The translations under genes were made by a program, and so were the position numbers. Shown piece after piece: positions 9,412-21,543 of a DNA stretch of 64,000 bases. Each line of letters starts with the position of its first letter. The first letter of the stretch is position 1. A model generated the notes under the pieces. The model made no database searches, was not told the DNA's origin, and was given only the letters and a program-made list of their open reading frames with translations. The DNA is from Methylobacterium aerolatum (GTDB lineage Bacteria; Pseudomonadota; Alphaproteobacteria; Rhizobiales; Beijerinckiaceae): the NCBI RefSeq assembly GCF_022179085.1, contig NZ_BPQE01000039.1:1-64000 (forward strand), given 5' to 3'.

Positions 9412-9453
9412 GCAGGGCTGTTCGAGTCTCGATCCGCGTTAAGCGGCCGAGTC

Positions 9454-10683
<1,230 letters not shown>

Positions 10684-10699
10684 GGCGTCTCTCCTCGTC

Positions 10700-11854
10700 T
10701 CAGGCGGCGCTCGGCAGGGCGCCCGCGTCGCTCACCCGGCGCAGATGGGTGGGCGTATCGCCGAACAGAACCTCGATCGCGGTGAGGCGCCGGAACAGGT
10801 GCGCCCCGAGATATTCGAGCGTCATCCCGATGCCGCCGTGGAGCTGCACCGCCTCCTGGCCCACGGAGCGGGCCGAGCGGTTGACCTGCACCTTGGCGGC
10901 GGAGACGGCGGGCCCCCGCTCGGCCGCGTCGTCCCCGGCCGCCATCATGGTGGCGTAAAGGGCCATGGAGCGGGCCTGTTCCAGGGCCACGAACATGTCG
11001 ACGGCGCGGTGCTGCAGCACCTGGAAGCCGCCGATCGCCGTGCCGAACTGCTTGCGGGTCTTCAGGTAGTCCACGGTGAGGGTGTGGAGCGCCTCCATCA
11101 CGCCCACCGCCTCGGCGCTCACGGCGGCGATGCCGCCGTCGAGCACCCGCTCGATCACCGGCAGGCCCGCATCGGCCTGCCCCAGGAGCGCGTCGGAGGG
11201 AAGCGTCACGCCCGCGAGCGTCAGGTCCGCCGCCCGGCCGCCGTCCTGGGTCGGATAGGCCGTCACGGTCAGGCCGGGCGCGTCGGCGGGGACGAGGAAC
11301 AGGCTGATCCCGTCCGCGTCGCGCCGTCCGCCGGCCGTGCGGGCGCTGACCACCAGGGTGTGGGCCGCGTCGGCGTTCAGCACCACGCACTTGGCGCCGT
11401 CGAGGACGAAGCCGTCGCCCTCCCGCCGGGCGGTGGTGGCGACGTCGAACCGGTCGTAGCGGGCCTGCCGCTCGCCATGGGCGAAGGCGAGGCGATGGCG
11501 GCCCTCCACGAGGCCGGGGATCAGCGCCGCCTTCTGCGCCGCGCTGCCCGCGAGCCGCAGGGCGGTCCCGCCCAGCACCACGCTCGCGAGGTAGGGCTCG
11601 GGGGCGAGGTGGCGGCCCAGCGCCTCCACGGCGATCATGGTCTCGACGGGGCCGCCGCCGAAGCCGCCATCCTCCTCCGCGAAGGGCAGGCCGAGGAGGC
11701 CGAGTTCGGCGAGTTCGGTCCAGGCGGCCTCGTCGAAGCCCAGCGGCTTGCGGCGGGCGGCCTCGATCCTCTCCAGGCTGCCGTAGCGGTCGGAGGCCCA
11801 GCGGCTCACGCTGTCCTTGAGCAGGTTCTGCTCGTCGGTGAGGTCGAAATCCAT
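10700..11854 (-). CDS. Acyl-CoA dehydrogenase, PimD-like small subunit (apparently lacks catalytic Glu)
   Basis: This 384-residue protein is an acyl-CoA dehydrogenase by fold: N-terminal [16 protein letters not shown], central [11 protein letters not shown], and [22 protein letters not shown] near the C-terminus. In most family members the catalytic glutamate falls in a Y-G/E-G-S/T-x-E segment after this point. Here the matching segment reads [11 protein letters not shown], so the glutamate seems absent. Together with a full-catalytic homologue just upstream (12116-13297) this suggests the non-catalytic partner of a heteromeric enzyme, as for PimC/PimD of Rhodopseudomonas palustris. The alignment is by eye. 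A 261-nt gap holding two repeats (R2-A and R1-B) separates it from that homologue. Confidence 0.8.
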   Translation of the reverse strand: MDFDLTDEQNLLKDSVSRWASDRYGSLERIEAARRKPLGFDEAAWTELAELGLLGLPFAEEDGGFGGGPVETMIAVEALGRHLAPEPYLASVVLGGTALRLAGSAAQKAALIPGLVEGRHRLAFAHGERQARYDRFDVATTARREGDGFVLDGAKCVVLNADAAHTLVVSARTAGGRRDADGISLFLVPADAPGLTVTAYPTQDGGRAADLTLAGVTLPSDALLGQADAGLPVIERVLDGGIAAVSAEAVGVMEALHTLTVDYLKTRKQFGTAIGGFQVLQHRAVDMFVALEQARSMALYATMMAAGDDAAERGPAVSAAKVQVNRSARSVGQEAVQLHGGIGMTLEYLGAHLFRRLTAIEVLFGDTPTHLRRVSDAGALPSAA

Positions 11855-11915
11855 CGTGCTGAAGTCCGTTGGAGCTTATTTCTACGGTTCATGGGGCGAA
11901 CACGGGACACCGCGC

Positions 11916-12006
11916 CGTCATTGCGAGCGAAGCGAAGCAATCCAGCAGCGCCACGTCTTGAGACGTCCCGACGCCCTGGATGGCTTCGCCGACGCTCGCC
12001 ATGACG
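11916..12006. repeat. Repeat R2, copy A
   Basis: An imperfect palindrome from CGTCATTGCGAGCGAAGCG to GACGCTCGCCATGACG, with AATCCAG and CCCTGGATGGCTTCGCC as inverted inner arms. Copies B (16762) and C (23148) share the arms while the centre differs. It adjoins repeat R1-B, giving a composite repeat of about 200 bp. Confidence 0.7.
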
Positions 12007-12012
12007 GGGCGC

Positions 12013-12119
12013 TCGTGCATCGATCCAGTCGGAGGCGCCAGCCGAGACTGGAAAAATCGGTGTAAAAACAATCAGCTGGTGCAGAACGCATGAACGAAGT
12101 GACTGCGTCACTGCACTAG
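12013..12119 (+). repeat. Repeat R1, copy B (long form)
   Basis: It begins GTGCATCGATCCAGTCGGAG and ends ACTGCGTCACTGCACTAG. The outer ends TGCACTAG and (C)TAGTGCA are inverted to each other across the family. The closing CTA (12116-12118) is the stop codon of the acyl-CoA dehydrogenase gene. Confidence 0.7.
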
Positions 12120-13297
12120 AGTCCCAGGATCGCCTTGGCGATCACGTTGCGCTGGATCTCGTTCGAGCCGCCGTAGATCGAGACCTTGCGGGTGTTGAGG
12201 TAGGTCGGCGCGGCGAAGGCCTCCCAGCCGAGGGCATCGCTGTCGTTGGCCACCGGTGCCGGGAGGCTGAGCGGCCCCGCCAGTTCGAGGAGGAGTTCGG
12301 TCGCCGCCTGCTGCAACTCCGAGCCCTTGATCTTGAGGATCGAGGAGGCCGGATCGGGCTTCGACGCGTCGCGCTTGGCCTGCGCCGCCACCACCCGCAT
12401 CTGGGTGATCTCCAGGGCCTTCAGTTCGATCTCGACCGAGGCGATCCTGCCCCGGAAGGCGGCATCGTCCCACATCGTGCCGTCGCCCGCCGGGGTCTCC
12501 CGGGCCAGCCGCTTGACGCGGGCGATGCGCTCCTTGGTGAGGCCGATGCGGGCGATGCCGGTGCGCTCGTTGGCGAGCAGGAACTTGGCGTAGTCCCAGC
12601 CCTTGTTCTCCTCGCCCACGAGGTTCTCGACCGGCACGCGCACGGAATCGAAGAAGACCTCGTTGACCTCGTGGCGCCCGTCGATGGTGATGATCGGGCG
12701 CACCGCAATGCCGGGGCTCTTCATGTCGATGAGCAGGAAGGAGATGCCGGCCTGCTTCTTCGCCGCCGGATCGGTGCGCACGAGGCAGAAGATCCAGTCG
12801 GCGTACTGGCCGAGGGTGGTCCAGGTCTTCTGGCCGTCGACGACGTAGTGGTCGCCGTCCCGCACGGCTCGCGTCTTCAGGGAGGCGAGGTCCGAGCCGG
12901 CGCCGGGCTCGGAGAAGCCCTGGCACCACCAGTCGTCGAGGTTGGCGATGCGCGGCAGGAAGCGCTTCTTCTGCGCCTCGTTGCCGAAGGCCGCGATCAC
13001 CGGGCCGACCATGAAGCAGTTGAACTGCAGGGGCAGGGGCACCGCCGCCTGCATCAGCTCCTCCATGAAGATGTAGCGGCGGATCGGATCCCACGCCTGC
13101 CCGCCCCATTCCTTCGGCCAGTGCGGCACCGCCCAGCCCTTGGCGTTGAGGATGCGCTGGGAGGTGACGTAGTCCTCGCGGGCGAGGGAGCGGCCCTCGG
13201 AGACCTTCTTCCGGATCTCGGCCGGGATCTCGGCGTGGAAGAAGGCGCGCACCTCCTTGCGGAAGGCGGTCTCCTCGGGGGTGAAGCGCAGGTCCAT
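12116..13297 (-). CDS. Acyl-CoA dehydrogenase, PimC-like large subunit
   Basis: This 393-residue flavoprotein catalyses alpha,beta-dehydrogenation of an acyl-CoA thioester. The start MDLRFTPEETAFRKEV, the CQGFSEPGAGSDLASL loop, GQKTWTTLGQYADW, and the C-terminal SIYGGSNEIQRNVIAK segment with its catalytic Glu are typical of the PimC/FadE17-like branch. It is the catalytic partner expected for the Glu-lacking homologue at 10700. It lies 4 nt after the thiolase start region (thiolase begins 14489, ends 13302), consistent with one operon read toward lower coordinates. The TAG stop is provided by the edge of repeat R1-B; the C-terminus still ends in the family-typical AKAILGL, so it is not visibly truncated. 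Confidence 0.88.
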   Translation of the reverse strand: MDLRFTPEETAFRKEVRAFFHAEIPAEIRKKVSEGRSLAREDYVTSQRILNAKGWAVPHWPKEWGGQAWDPIRRYIFMEELMQAAVPLPLQFNCFMVGPVIAAFGNEAQKKRFLPRIANLDDWWCQGFSEPGAGSDLASLKTRAVRDGDHYVVDGQKTWTTLGQYADWIFCLVRTDPAAKKQAGISFLLIDMKSPGIAVRPIITIDGRHEVNEVFFDSVRVPVENLVGEENKGWDYAKFLLANERTGIARIGLTKERIARVKRLARETPAGDGTMWDDAAFRGRIASVEIELKALEITQMRVVAAQAKRDASKPDPASSILKIKGSELQQAATELLLELAGPLSLPAPVANDSDALGWEAFAAPTYLNTRKVSIYGGSNEIQRNVIAKAILGL

Positions 13298-13301
13298 GGT
13301 G

Positions 13302-14489
13302 TTAGCTCCGTGCGATCTCGAAGAGGCCGGCGCAGCCCTGGCCGCCGGCGACGCACATGGTGACGACGGCGTAGCGCACGCCCCGGCGGCGGCCCTCGAG
13401 CAGGGCGTGGCCGACGAGCCGGGCGCCCGACATGCCGAAGGGGTGGCCGACGCTGATCGCGCCGCCGTTGACGTTGACCCGGTCCGGGTCGATCCCGAGT
13501 TTGTCCCGGCAGTAGAGGGACTGCGAGGCGAAGGCCTCGTTCAACTCCCACAGGCCGATATCGTCCACGGTGAGCCCGTTGCGCTCGAGCAAGCGCGGCA
13601 CCGCGAAGACCGGGCCGATGCCCATCTCCTCCGGGCCGCAGCCGGCGGCCGCGAAGCCGCGGACGAGGCCGAGCGGCGCGAGGTTCCGGCGGGCGGCCTC
13701 GTCGGCCGACATCAGCACCGAGGCCGAGGCGCCGTCCGAGAGCTGGCTCGCATTGCCCGCCGTGATGAAGGCGCCCTCGCCGCGCACGGGCTTGAGCTTG
13801 GCGAGGCCCTCCAGGGTGGTCTCGGGCCGGTTGCCCTCGTCCTTGGAAAGCCGCGTCTCGACGTGGCGGGTCTCGCCCGTCGCCTTGTCGGTGACGGCCA
13901 TGGTGGCGGTGATCGGCACGATCTCGTCGTCGAACAGCCCGGCGTCCTGCGCGGCGGCGGTGCGTTGCTGGCTCAGGACGGCGAATGCGTCCTGCGCCTC
14001 GCGGGAGATGCCGTAGCGCTCCGCCACGATGTCGGCGGTCTCGATCATCGGCATGTAGATGGCGGGGAGGTGCTCCTCCAGCCACGCGTTGCGGGTCAGC
14101 TCGCGCCGCACCTGCGGCTGGACGAGGCTGATCGATTCGACACCCCCCGCCACCGCCACCGGCACGCCGTCGAGGCGGATGCGCTTGGCGGCGTCGGCGA
14201 TGGCCTGGAGGCCGGAGGCGCAGAAGCGCGAGACGGTGACGCCCGCCGCCTGGACGGGAACCCCCGCGATCAGGCTCGCGTGGCGGGCGACGTTGCCGCC
14301 GGTCGCCGCCTCCGGGTAGCCGCAGCCCATCACGACCTCTTCCACGGCCTCCGGCTCGACTCCGGCCCTGGCGAGGGCGTGGCGGATGGCGTGGGCGGCG
14401 AGGTCCGCCCCGTGGGTCAGGTTCAGCGCCCCGCGATGCGCCTTGCCGATGGGCGTGCGGGCGGTGGCGACGATTACGGCGTCCGTCAT
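13302..14489 (-). CDS. Acetyl-CoA C-acyltransferase (thiolase, PimB-like)
   Basis: This 395-residue thiolase cleaves 3-ketoacyl-CoA with CoA to release acetyl-CoA. The acyl-carrying cysteine is Cys90 in [25 protein letters not shown] supplies the active-site histidine and [10 protein letters not shown] the second cysteine. [17 protein letters not shown] and [10 protein letters not shown] are typical thiolase segments. It sits between the hydratase/dehydrogenase fusion (upstream) and the PimC-like dehydrogenase (downstream, 4 nt gap), giving a full beta-oxidation round in one block. Chain length is not deducible; context favours dicarboxylyl-CoA. Confidence 0.9.
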   Translation of the reverse strand: MTDAVIVATARTPIGKAHRGALNLTHGADLAAHAIRHALARAGVEPEAVEEVVMGCGYPEAATGGNVARHASLIAGVPVQAAGVTVSRFCASGLQAIADAAKRIRLDGVPVAVAGGVESISLVQPQVRRELTRNAWLEEHLPAIYMPMIETADIVAERYGISREAQDAFAVLSQQRTAAAQDAGLFDDEIVPITATMAVTDKATGETRHVETRLSKDEGNRPETTLEGLAKLKPVRGEGAFITAGNASQLSDGASASVLMSADEAARRNLAPLGLVRGFAAAGCGPEEMGIGPVFAVPRLLERNGLTVDDIGLWELNEAFASQSLYCRDKLGIDPDRVNVNGGAISVGHPFGMSGARLVGHALLEGRRRGVRYAVVTMCVAGGQGCAGLFEIARS

Positions 14490-14535
14490 CGGAAACTCGC
14501 GTGCGGAAGGAGAGGGCGGGGCGGTCGCGCGGGGG

Positions 14536-16602
<2,067 letters not shown>

Positions 16603-16615
16603 GTTTCCTCCCGTG

Positions 16616-16630
16616 TTCTGCAATGCAGAA
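16616..16630. promoter_or_regulatory. Perfect 7-1-7 palindrome upstream of the acyl-CoA operon
   Basis: TTCTGCA-A-TGCAGAA lies 14-28 nt upstream of the GTG start of the first gene. TTGACA is present further upstream on the minus strand (16677-16682) as a possible -35. A repressor bound here would block the promoter or ribosome access. Which regulator binds is unknown. Confidence 0.45.
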
Positions 16631-17079
16631 TAGTGGTTTGCATTTATGGGAGGGATGTCGCGCCTGCCGTGGGCCGTGTCAAGTCTGAGTGGGGAATTCG
16701 GGCCGATCGCAGCTCGACGCTCTTGGGCCTTGGTCAGTTCGCGGGGTACCCTTGTCCATGCTCGTCATTTTGAGTGCAGCGAAGCAATCCGAGGTGGGCG
16801 CCACAGTCGGAGACGTCCCGCTGCCCTGGATTGCTTCGCTGCGCTCGCAAGAACGGCGGAGCGTGGCCAAGGGCGTTCCATCCGGCCCGTCGAACAGTCT
16901 CGTTCCGTTGTGCAGAACATCCATCTGCGAATTCTTGACAACGCAAGACGCAGCATGCGATGCCGCACCCGCTTCGGCCGCCCCGCGGACCGGACGCTGA
17001 CGCGGCCCCTCAGAGGCCGCGCATCAAGACGAATCACGCGCGCCGCCGGCTTCCGGTCCGCGCCCAGGGAGGAAGCCCC
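16631..17079. other. Divergent intergenic region with repeat R2-B and probable promoters
   Basis: This 449-nt gap separates the minus-strand acyl-CoA block from the plus-strand ABC transporter operon. It holds a possible minus-strand -35 (TTGACA, 16677-16682), repeat R2-B (16762-16851) and a CGCGGCC/GGCCGCG hairpin (17001-17021). The ribosome site GGGAGGAAG precedes the transporter start at 17080. No coding content. Confidence 0.5.
16762..16851. repeat. Repeat R2, copy B
   Basis: Begins CTCGTCATTTTGAGTGCAGC then GAAGCAATCC and ends TGGATTGCTTCGCTGCGCTC then GCAAG. The arms are inverted copies; the centre contains GAGACGTCCCG, shared with copy A. Confidence 0.7.
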
Positions 17080-18243
17080 ATGTTGCGCAGGACCGTCGCG
17101 GCCGCGTCGATCGCCCTCGCCACCCTCGCCGGGAGCGCGGCCCGCGCCGACGAGATCCTGGTCGGCGCCCACATGCCGCTGACCGGATCCCTCGCCCGCT
17201 CCGGCCAAGCCTTCGACGAGGGCATGCGGGTGGCGATCCAGATGTTCAACGCCCGCTCGGACAAGCACAAGATCCGCCTGCAGGTGATCGACGACGAGAG
17301 CACGCCCGCCAAGGCCGTCTCGGCGGTGGAGAAGCTCGTCTCGGACGGGGCGGTGGCGGTGGTCGGCGGCTACGGCTCGAACATCATCGGCCCGGCCTCC
17401 GACGCCTCGAACCGGCTGAAGACCACCTACATCACGGCCGGCGCGGTGAGCGACGAGCTGACGGTCCGGGGCCTCAAGACCTTCTTCCGCATCAACAACA
17501 ACGCCGGCTACCAACGCGGCATCGGCACCCTGCTCGAGGCCCTGAAGCCGACCTCGGTGTCGATCCTCGCCTCCACCAAGGAGGCGCCGGCCCTGCTCGC
17601 CAAGGGGTTGCAGAAGGACCTGTCCGCCAAGGGCGTGAAGGTCACGGTGCACGAGTTCGACCCGGCGATCACCGACTTCAAGCCGATCATCAACAAGGTG
17701 AAGCTGCAGGACCGCTCCGACATCCTGATGATGTCGGCCTACGAGAACGACTATGTCGGCATCATCCGCGCCGCCAAGGTGCTGAAGCCGCCGGTCAAGC
17801 TCGTCGTCGGCGCGTGGTCGCTCGCCACGCCGAAGATGTCCGCCGAATTCCCCGACCTGATGAACAACGTCGTCGGCACCTCCTTCCTGCCCTACCCGGT
17901 GGAGATGAAGGACGAGGAGGGCAAGCGCTTCGCGGAGGTCTACAAGACGACCTACAACAAGGAGATCGAGTACCTCTCCACCCTGAGCTTCGTGGAGACC
18001 ACGATCCTCGCCGAGGCCATCGCCCGCGCGGCCGAGGCCGGCACCCTCAAGGCCGGCGGCCTGCCCGACGCCATGCGCCAGACCGACCGCGAGACCCTGC
18101 TCGGCCCCGTCCAGTTCGACGCCACGGGCGACAACCCGCGCTTTGCCGTGGCCATGGGCCAGCACCGGGCCGGCAAGGTCGTGCTGGTCTCGCCGCCCGC
18201 CTCGGCGACGGGCGAGATCGTCTATCCCGGCCTGCCCTGGTGA
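17080..18243 (+). CDS. Branched-chain amino acid-type ABC transporter substrate-binding protein
   Basis: A 387-residue periplasmic receptor of the Leu/Ile/Val-binding family (type I fold). A signal peptide ending ARADE precedes ILVGAHMPLTGSLARSGQAF, the standard start of the mature domain; VVGGYGSNIIGPASDA contacts ligand in homologues. GGGAGGAAG precedes ATG 17080. It is followed 7 nt later by livH and opens a six-gene operon. In this subfamily ligands are often aromatic acids or other carboxylates rather than amino acids. The enoyl-CoA hydratase downstream and nearby protocatechuate genes favour an aromatic or phenylpropanoid acid, but that is inference. Confidence 0.88.
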   Translation: MLRRTVAAASIALATLAGSAARADEILVGAHMPLTGSLARSGQAFDEGMRVAIQMFNARSDKHKIRLQVIDDESTPAKAVSAVEKLVSDGAVAVVGGYGSNIIGPASDASNRLKTTYITAGAVSDELTVRGLKTFFRINNNAGYQRGIGTLLEALKPTSVSILASTKEAPALLAKGLQKDLSAKGVKVTVHEFDPAITDFKPIINKVKLQDRSDILMMSAYENDYVGIIRAAKVLKPPVKLVVGAWSLATPKMSAEFPDLMNNVVGTSFLPYPVEMKDEEGKRFAEVYKTTYNKEIEYLSTLSFVETTILAEAIARAAEAGTLKAGGLPDAMRQTDRETLLGPVQFDATGDNPRFAVAMGQHRAGKVVLVSPPASATGEIVYPGLPW

Positions 18244-18250
18244 GGCGGGC

Positions 18251-19123
18251 ATGACCGATCTCGTCCTCCAGGCCCTGTTCTCCGGGCTCCTCGTCGGCAG
18301 CGTCTACGCCCTGGTGGCGCTCGGCCTCGCCCTCTCCTTCGGGGCGATGCGGATCATCAACCTCGCCCACGGCGAACTCGTCCTGCTCGCCGCCTACTGC
18401 GCCTACGTGGTCGAGGGGCGGCTGGGGCTCGATCCCTACCTCGCGATCCCCCTGGCGCTCCTCGTGGTGAGCGCGGTCTGCGCCGTGCTGTTCCTGATGA
18501 TCGACCGCATCCGCGAGCACCGGGAGCTCAACTCCCTGATCCTGACCTTCGGGGTCGGCATCATCCTGACGAACGCGATCCTGCTGATCTTCGCGAGCGA
18601 CGCGCGCACCACCGCCTCGGCGACCCTGCAGGACGCGACCTCGGTCGGCCCGGTCTACGCCATGAACGGCGAGGTCGTCGCCTTCGGGGTGAGCCTCGCC
18701 CTGATGGTCGCCCTGTGGTGGTGGCTGAAGACGAGCTGGTACGGGCGGGCGGTGCGCGCCGTCTCCTCGAACCGGGCGGCGGCCAAGCTCATGGGCATCA
18801 GCCCGGTGCGGACCGAACTCGTCTCCTTCCTCGTCGCCGGGGCGCTCGCGAGCTTCGCGGGCGTGGCGCTCTACACGATGAGCGTGGTGCAGCCGGCCCT
18901 CGGCCACGCGCTCACCGTGAAGGCGTTCATCGTCACCGTGCTCGCGGGCGTCGGCTCGATCCCCGGCGTGTTCCTGGCGGCGATCCTGCTCGGCGTCACC
19001 GAGGCGCTCACCGTCACCCTCGCGAGCAGCGCGTTGCAGGAACTCGCCGGCATGGTGCTGTTCCTCCTCGTCCTCTTCCTGCTGCCGAACGGCCTGTTCG
19101 GCGCCCGTGCCCGGCGCGGCTGA
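18251..19123 (+). CDS. livH: ABC transporter permease, LivH type
   Basis: A 290-residue inner-membrane permease of the LivH family with about eight hydrophobic segments. Family features are LLVGSVYALVALGLALSFG at the start, INLAHGELVLLAAYCAY (the conserved N-x-A-H/Q-G-E motif) and AGVGSIPGVFLAAILLGVTE near the C-terminus. It pairs with LivM to form the channel for the solute delivered by the upstream receptor. The start at 18251 is 7 nt after the receptor stop. Confidence 0.9.
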   Translation: MTDLVLQALFSGLLVGSVYALVALGLALSFGAMRIINLAHGELVLLAAYCAYVVEGRLGLDPYLAIPLALLVVSAVCAVLFLMIDRIREHRELNSLILTFGVGIILTNAILLIFASDARTTASATLQDATSVGPVYAMNGEVVAFGVSLALMVALWWWLKTSWYGRAVRAVSSNRAAAKLMGISPVRTELVSFLVAGALASFAGVALYTMSVVQPALGHALTVKAFIVTVLAGVGSIPGVFLAAILLGVTEALTVTLASSALQELAGMVLFLLVLFLLPNGLFGARARRG

Positions 19124-19135
19124 GGAGCAACCGCC

Positions 19136-20134
19136 ATGGCCTCCCTCGATTCCGCCCCCGCCGTCCCGCTGAAGGCCGCCCCCGCCAAGGGGCGGCTGCC
19201 CGGCGGCGCGCTCCTCGGCCTCGGCCTCCTCGTCCTGGCGGCCCTGCCGGTGCTGCTCGGGGCCAGCAACTATCTGCTGGGGCTGCTGATCTCGGCCCTG
19301 ATCCTGTCCGGCGTCTCCCTCGCCTGGGCGCTGCTGGGCAACCTCGGCGGCATGGTCTCCTTCGGCCACGCGGCCTTCTTCGGCGTCGGCGCCTACGCCT
19401 CGGCGCTGCTCGCAGGCAAACTCGGCCTGCCGGTGCTGCTCACCGTGCCGGCGGGCGGCCTTGTGGCGGTGGTGGCCTCGCTGGCCATGCTGCCGGCGCT
19501 GCGGCTGTCGGGGCCCTATTTCGCGCTCGCCATCCTCGCCTACGCGCAGATCTTCCGCATCCTCGCGACGGAAGCCTCCTGGCTGACCGGCGGCGGCGCG
19601 GGCTACCAGCGCTACCCGGGCCTGCCCACCGTGTTCGGCCTCGATCTCGCGAGCCGCACCGGCAGCTACCTGCTCCTCGTCGCCTGCGTCACCCTCTGCG
19701 CGCTCGCCTACCTCGCCGTCCGGCGCAGCCCTATCGGCCTCGCCCTGCGGGCCATCGCCGACAGCGAGGACGCGACGCGGGTGGTGGGCGTCAACGCGAC
19801 GCTCCTCAAGTGCCTGATGCTGCTGCTCTCGGCCTTCATCACCGGCGTGTTCGGCGCGCTGAACGCCCACATCATCGGCTTCCTGGAGCCGGATTACGCC
19901 TTCTCCGGCGTCTGGAGCCTGATGCCGATCATCGCCGCGATCTTCGGCGGCTACCGCACCATCGCCGGGCCGATCGGCGGCGCGGTGATCATCTACCTGT
20001 TCGACCAGATCGTCGCGAAGGGGCTGATCGCGGTGGGCCACCAGATCATCCTGGGCTTCGTCCTCGTCGCGATGGTGCTCGCCGCGCCGAACGGGCTCCT
20101 GGGTCTCGCGAAGAGGGGTGGCCGCCATGCTTGA
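19136..20134 (+). CDS. livM: ABC transporter permease, LivM type
   Basis: A 332-residue membrane permease of the LivM family. The marks are GNLGGMVSFGHAAFFGVGAY, the TGGGAGYQRYPGLP loop, and RAIADSEDATRVVGVN, the cytoplasmic loop that contacts the ATPases. GAGGAG precedes ATG 19136. The stop overlaps the start of livG by 8 nt in the sequence ATGCTTGA, so translation is probably coupled. Confidence 0.9.
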   Translation: MASLDSAPAVPLKAAPAKGRLPGGALLGLGLLVLAALPVLLGASNYLLGLLISALILSGVSLAWALLGNLGGMVSFGHAAFFGVGAYASALLAGKLGLPVLLTVPAGGLVAVVASLAMLPALRLSGPYFALAILAYAQIFRILATEASWLTGGGAGYQRYPGLPTVFGLDLASRTGSYLLLVACVTLCALAYLAVRRSPIGLALRAIADSEDATRVVGVNATLLKCLMLLLSAFITGVFGALNAHIIGFLEPDYAFSGVWSLMPIIAAIFGGYRTIAGPIGGAVIIYLFDQIVAKGLIAVGHQIILGFVLVAMVLAAPNGLLGLAKRGGRHA

Positions 20135-20837
20135 GCTCGACGCCGTCACCGTCCGCTTCGGCGGCCTCGTGGCGCTCCGCGACGTCAGCTTCACCGTGAA
20201 GCCCGGCGAGATCCTGGGGCTCGTCGGCCCCAACGGGGCGGGCAAGACCACCCTGTTCAACGGCATCTCGGGCCTGACCCGGGTGCGCGGGCGCATCCGC
20301 TTCGAGGGACGGGACGTCACCAAGCTGCCCCTCTACCGCCGGGCCCGCCTCGGGATCGGGCGCACCTTCCAGATCCCGCAGCCGATGCAGCACCTCACCG
20401 TGCGGGAGAACCTCGCCGTCGCGCAGGTCTTCGGCGCGGGCCGCAGGGATCCGGCGCGGATTGAGGAGATCCTGGAGGTGATGGAGTTGCAGGCCCAGGG
20501 CGACCGCCCGGCCGAGAGCGCGCTGGCCCTCCAGGAACTGAAGCGCCTGGAGATCGCCAAGGCGCTCGCCACCGAGCCGCGCCTCCTCCTCCTCGACGAG
20601 GTGCTGGCGGGGCTGGAGAGCCAAGCCAAGCGTCAGTTCGCCGCCAAGCTGAAGGAGCTGCACCGGCGCTTCGGCCTGACCGTCGTCATCGTCGAGCACG
20701 ACATCGAGACGATCTCGGGCCTCTGCTCCCGGGCGGTGGTGCTGAACTTCGGCGAGATCATCGCCGACGGCACCCCGGCGCAGGTCTTCCGCGATCCCCG
20801 CGTCATCGAGAGCTACACGGGGACGGCCCATGCTTGA
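20127..20837 (+). CDS. livG: ABC transporter ATP-binding protein, LivG type
   Basis: A 236-residue cytoplasmic ATPase. Walker A is [25 protein letters not shown] is the LivG-type Q-loop; LALQELKRLEIAKAL replaces the usual LSGGQ signature with a degenerate form; LLLLDEV is Walker B; the switch histidine is in IVEHDIE. The signature segment reads ALQELKR rather than LSGGEQ, a noteworthy departure. I choose ATG 20127 with GAGGGG upstream; a GTG at 20118 is in frame. It overlaps livM and livF by 8 nt each, both through the sequence ATGCTTGA. Confidence 0.88.
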   Translation: MLELDAVTVRFGGLVALRDVSFTVKPGEILGLVGPNGAGKTTLFNGISGLTRVRGRIRFEGRDVTKLPLYRRARLGIGRTFQIPQPMQHLTVRENLAVAQVFGAGRRDPARIEEILEVMELQAQGDRPAESALALQELKRLEIAKALATEPRLLLLDEVLAGLESQAKRQFAAKLKELHRRFGLTVVIVEHDIETISGLCSRAVVLNFGEIIADGTPAQVFRDPRVIESYTGTAHA

Positions 20838-21543
20838 GACCCAGAACCTCCGGGCCGGCTACGGCCACATCACCGTCCTGTGGGACCTGTCGCTCACCTT
20901 CCGGGAGGGCGCGCTCACCGCCATCGTCGGCCCGAACGGGGCGGGCAAGACCACCCTGCTGCGGGCGCTCACGGGGCTCATCCCCTACGAGGGCCGGATC
21001 CTGCTGGGCGGACAGCCGCTGGCGGGCCGGAAGACCTGGGACCTCGCCGCCCAGGGCCTCGTGATGGTGCCGGAGGGCCGCCTCGTCTTCCGCGACATGA
21101 GCGTGGAGGAGAACCTCTGCCTCGGCGCCTACCCGAAGCGCTGCCGGGGCGACGTCTCCGCCGGGCTCGACCGGGTCTACGCCCTGTTCCCCCGCCTGCG
21201 CGAGCGGCGCACCCAGGCGGCGGGCTCGCTCTCCGGCGGCGAGGCGCAGATGGTCGCCATGGGCCGGGGCCTGATGTCTCAGCCCAAGATCCTGCTGATC
21301 GACGAGCCGAGCCTCGGCCTCGCCCCGGTGATCGTCAACGAGGTCTTCTCCATCATCGCCCGCCTCAAGGAGGCCGGGACCACGATCCTGCTGGTGGAGC
21401 AGAACACCCGCGTCGCCCTCTCGGTGGCCGACGACGTGCATCTCCTGCGCGGCGGGCAGGTCCGGCTCAGCGCGCCGGCGGCCGACATCGCCCTCGACCG
21501 CCTGCACGATCTCTACTTCGCCCGGGAGGCGGAAACCGCATGA
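20830..21543 (+). CDS. livF: ABC transporter ATP-binding protein, LivF type
   Basis: The second ATPase of the importer, 237 residues. Walker A is GPNGAGKTT, the signature [10 protein letters not shown], Walker [11 protein letters not shown], and the switch His position is replaced in LLVEQNT as usual in LivF. It heterodimerises with LivG; here only LivF has an intact signature motif. The stop overlaps the enoyl-CoA hydratase start by 4 nt, tying that enzyme to the transporter operon. Confidence 0.9.
   Translation: MLETQNLRAGYGHITVLWDLSLTFREGALTAIVGPNGAGKTTLLRALTGLIPYEGRILLGGQPLAGRKTWDLAAQGLVMVPEGRLVFRDMSVEENLCLGAYPKRCRGDVSAGLDRVYALFPRLRERRTQAAGSLSGGEAQMVAMGRGLMSQPKILLIDEPSLGLAPVIVNEVFSIIARLKEAGTTILLVEQNTRVALSVADDVHLLRGGQVRLSAPAADIALDRLHDLYFAREAETA

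Noticed and set aside
11916-12006. CRISPR-like repeat at R2 copies
   Set aside because: Copies are kilobases apart, palindromic, without regular spacers or cas genes.
18047-20323. 758-codon minus-strand open frame
   Set aside because: Antisense to livH, livM and livG; composition is His/Glu/Gly/Arg-rich, as expected opposite membrane-protein codons.
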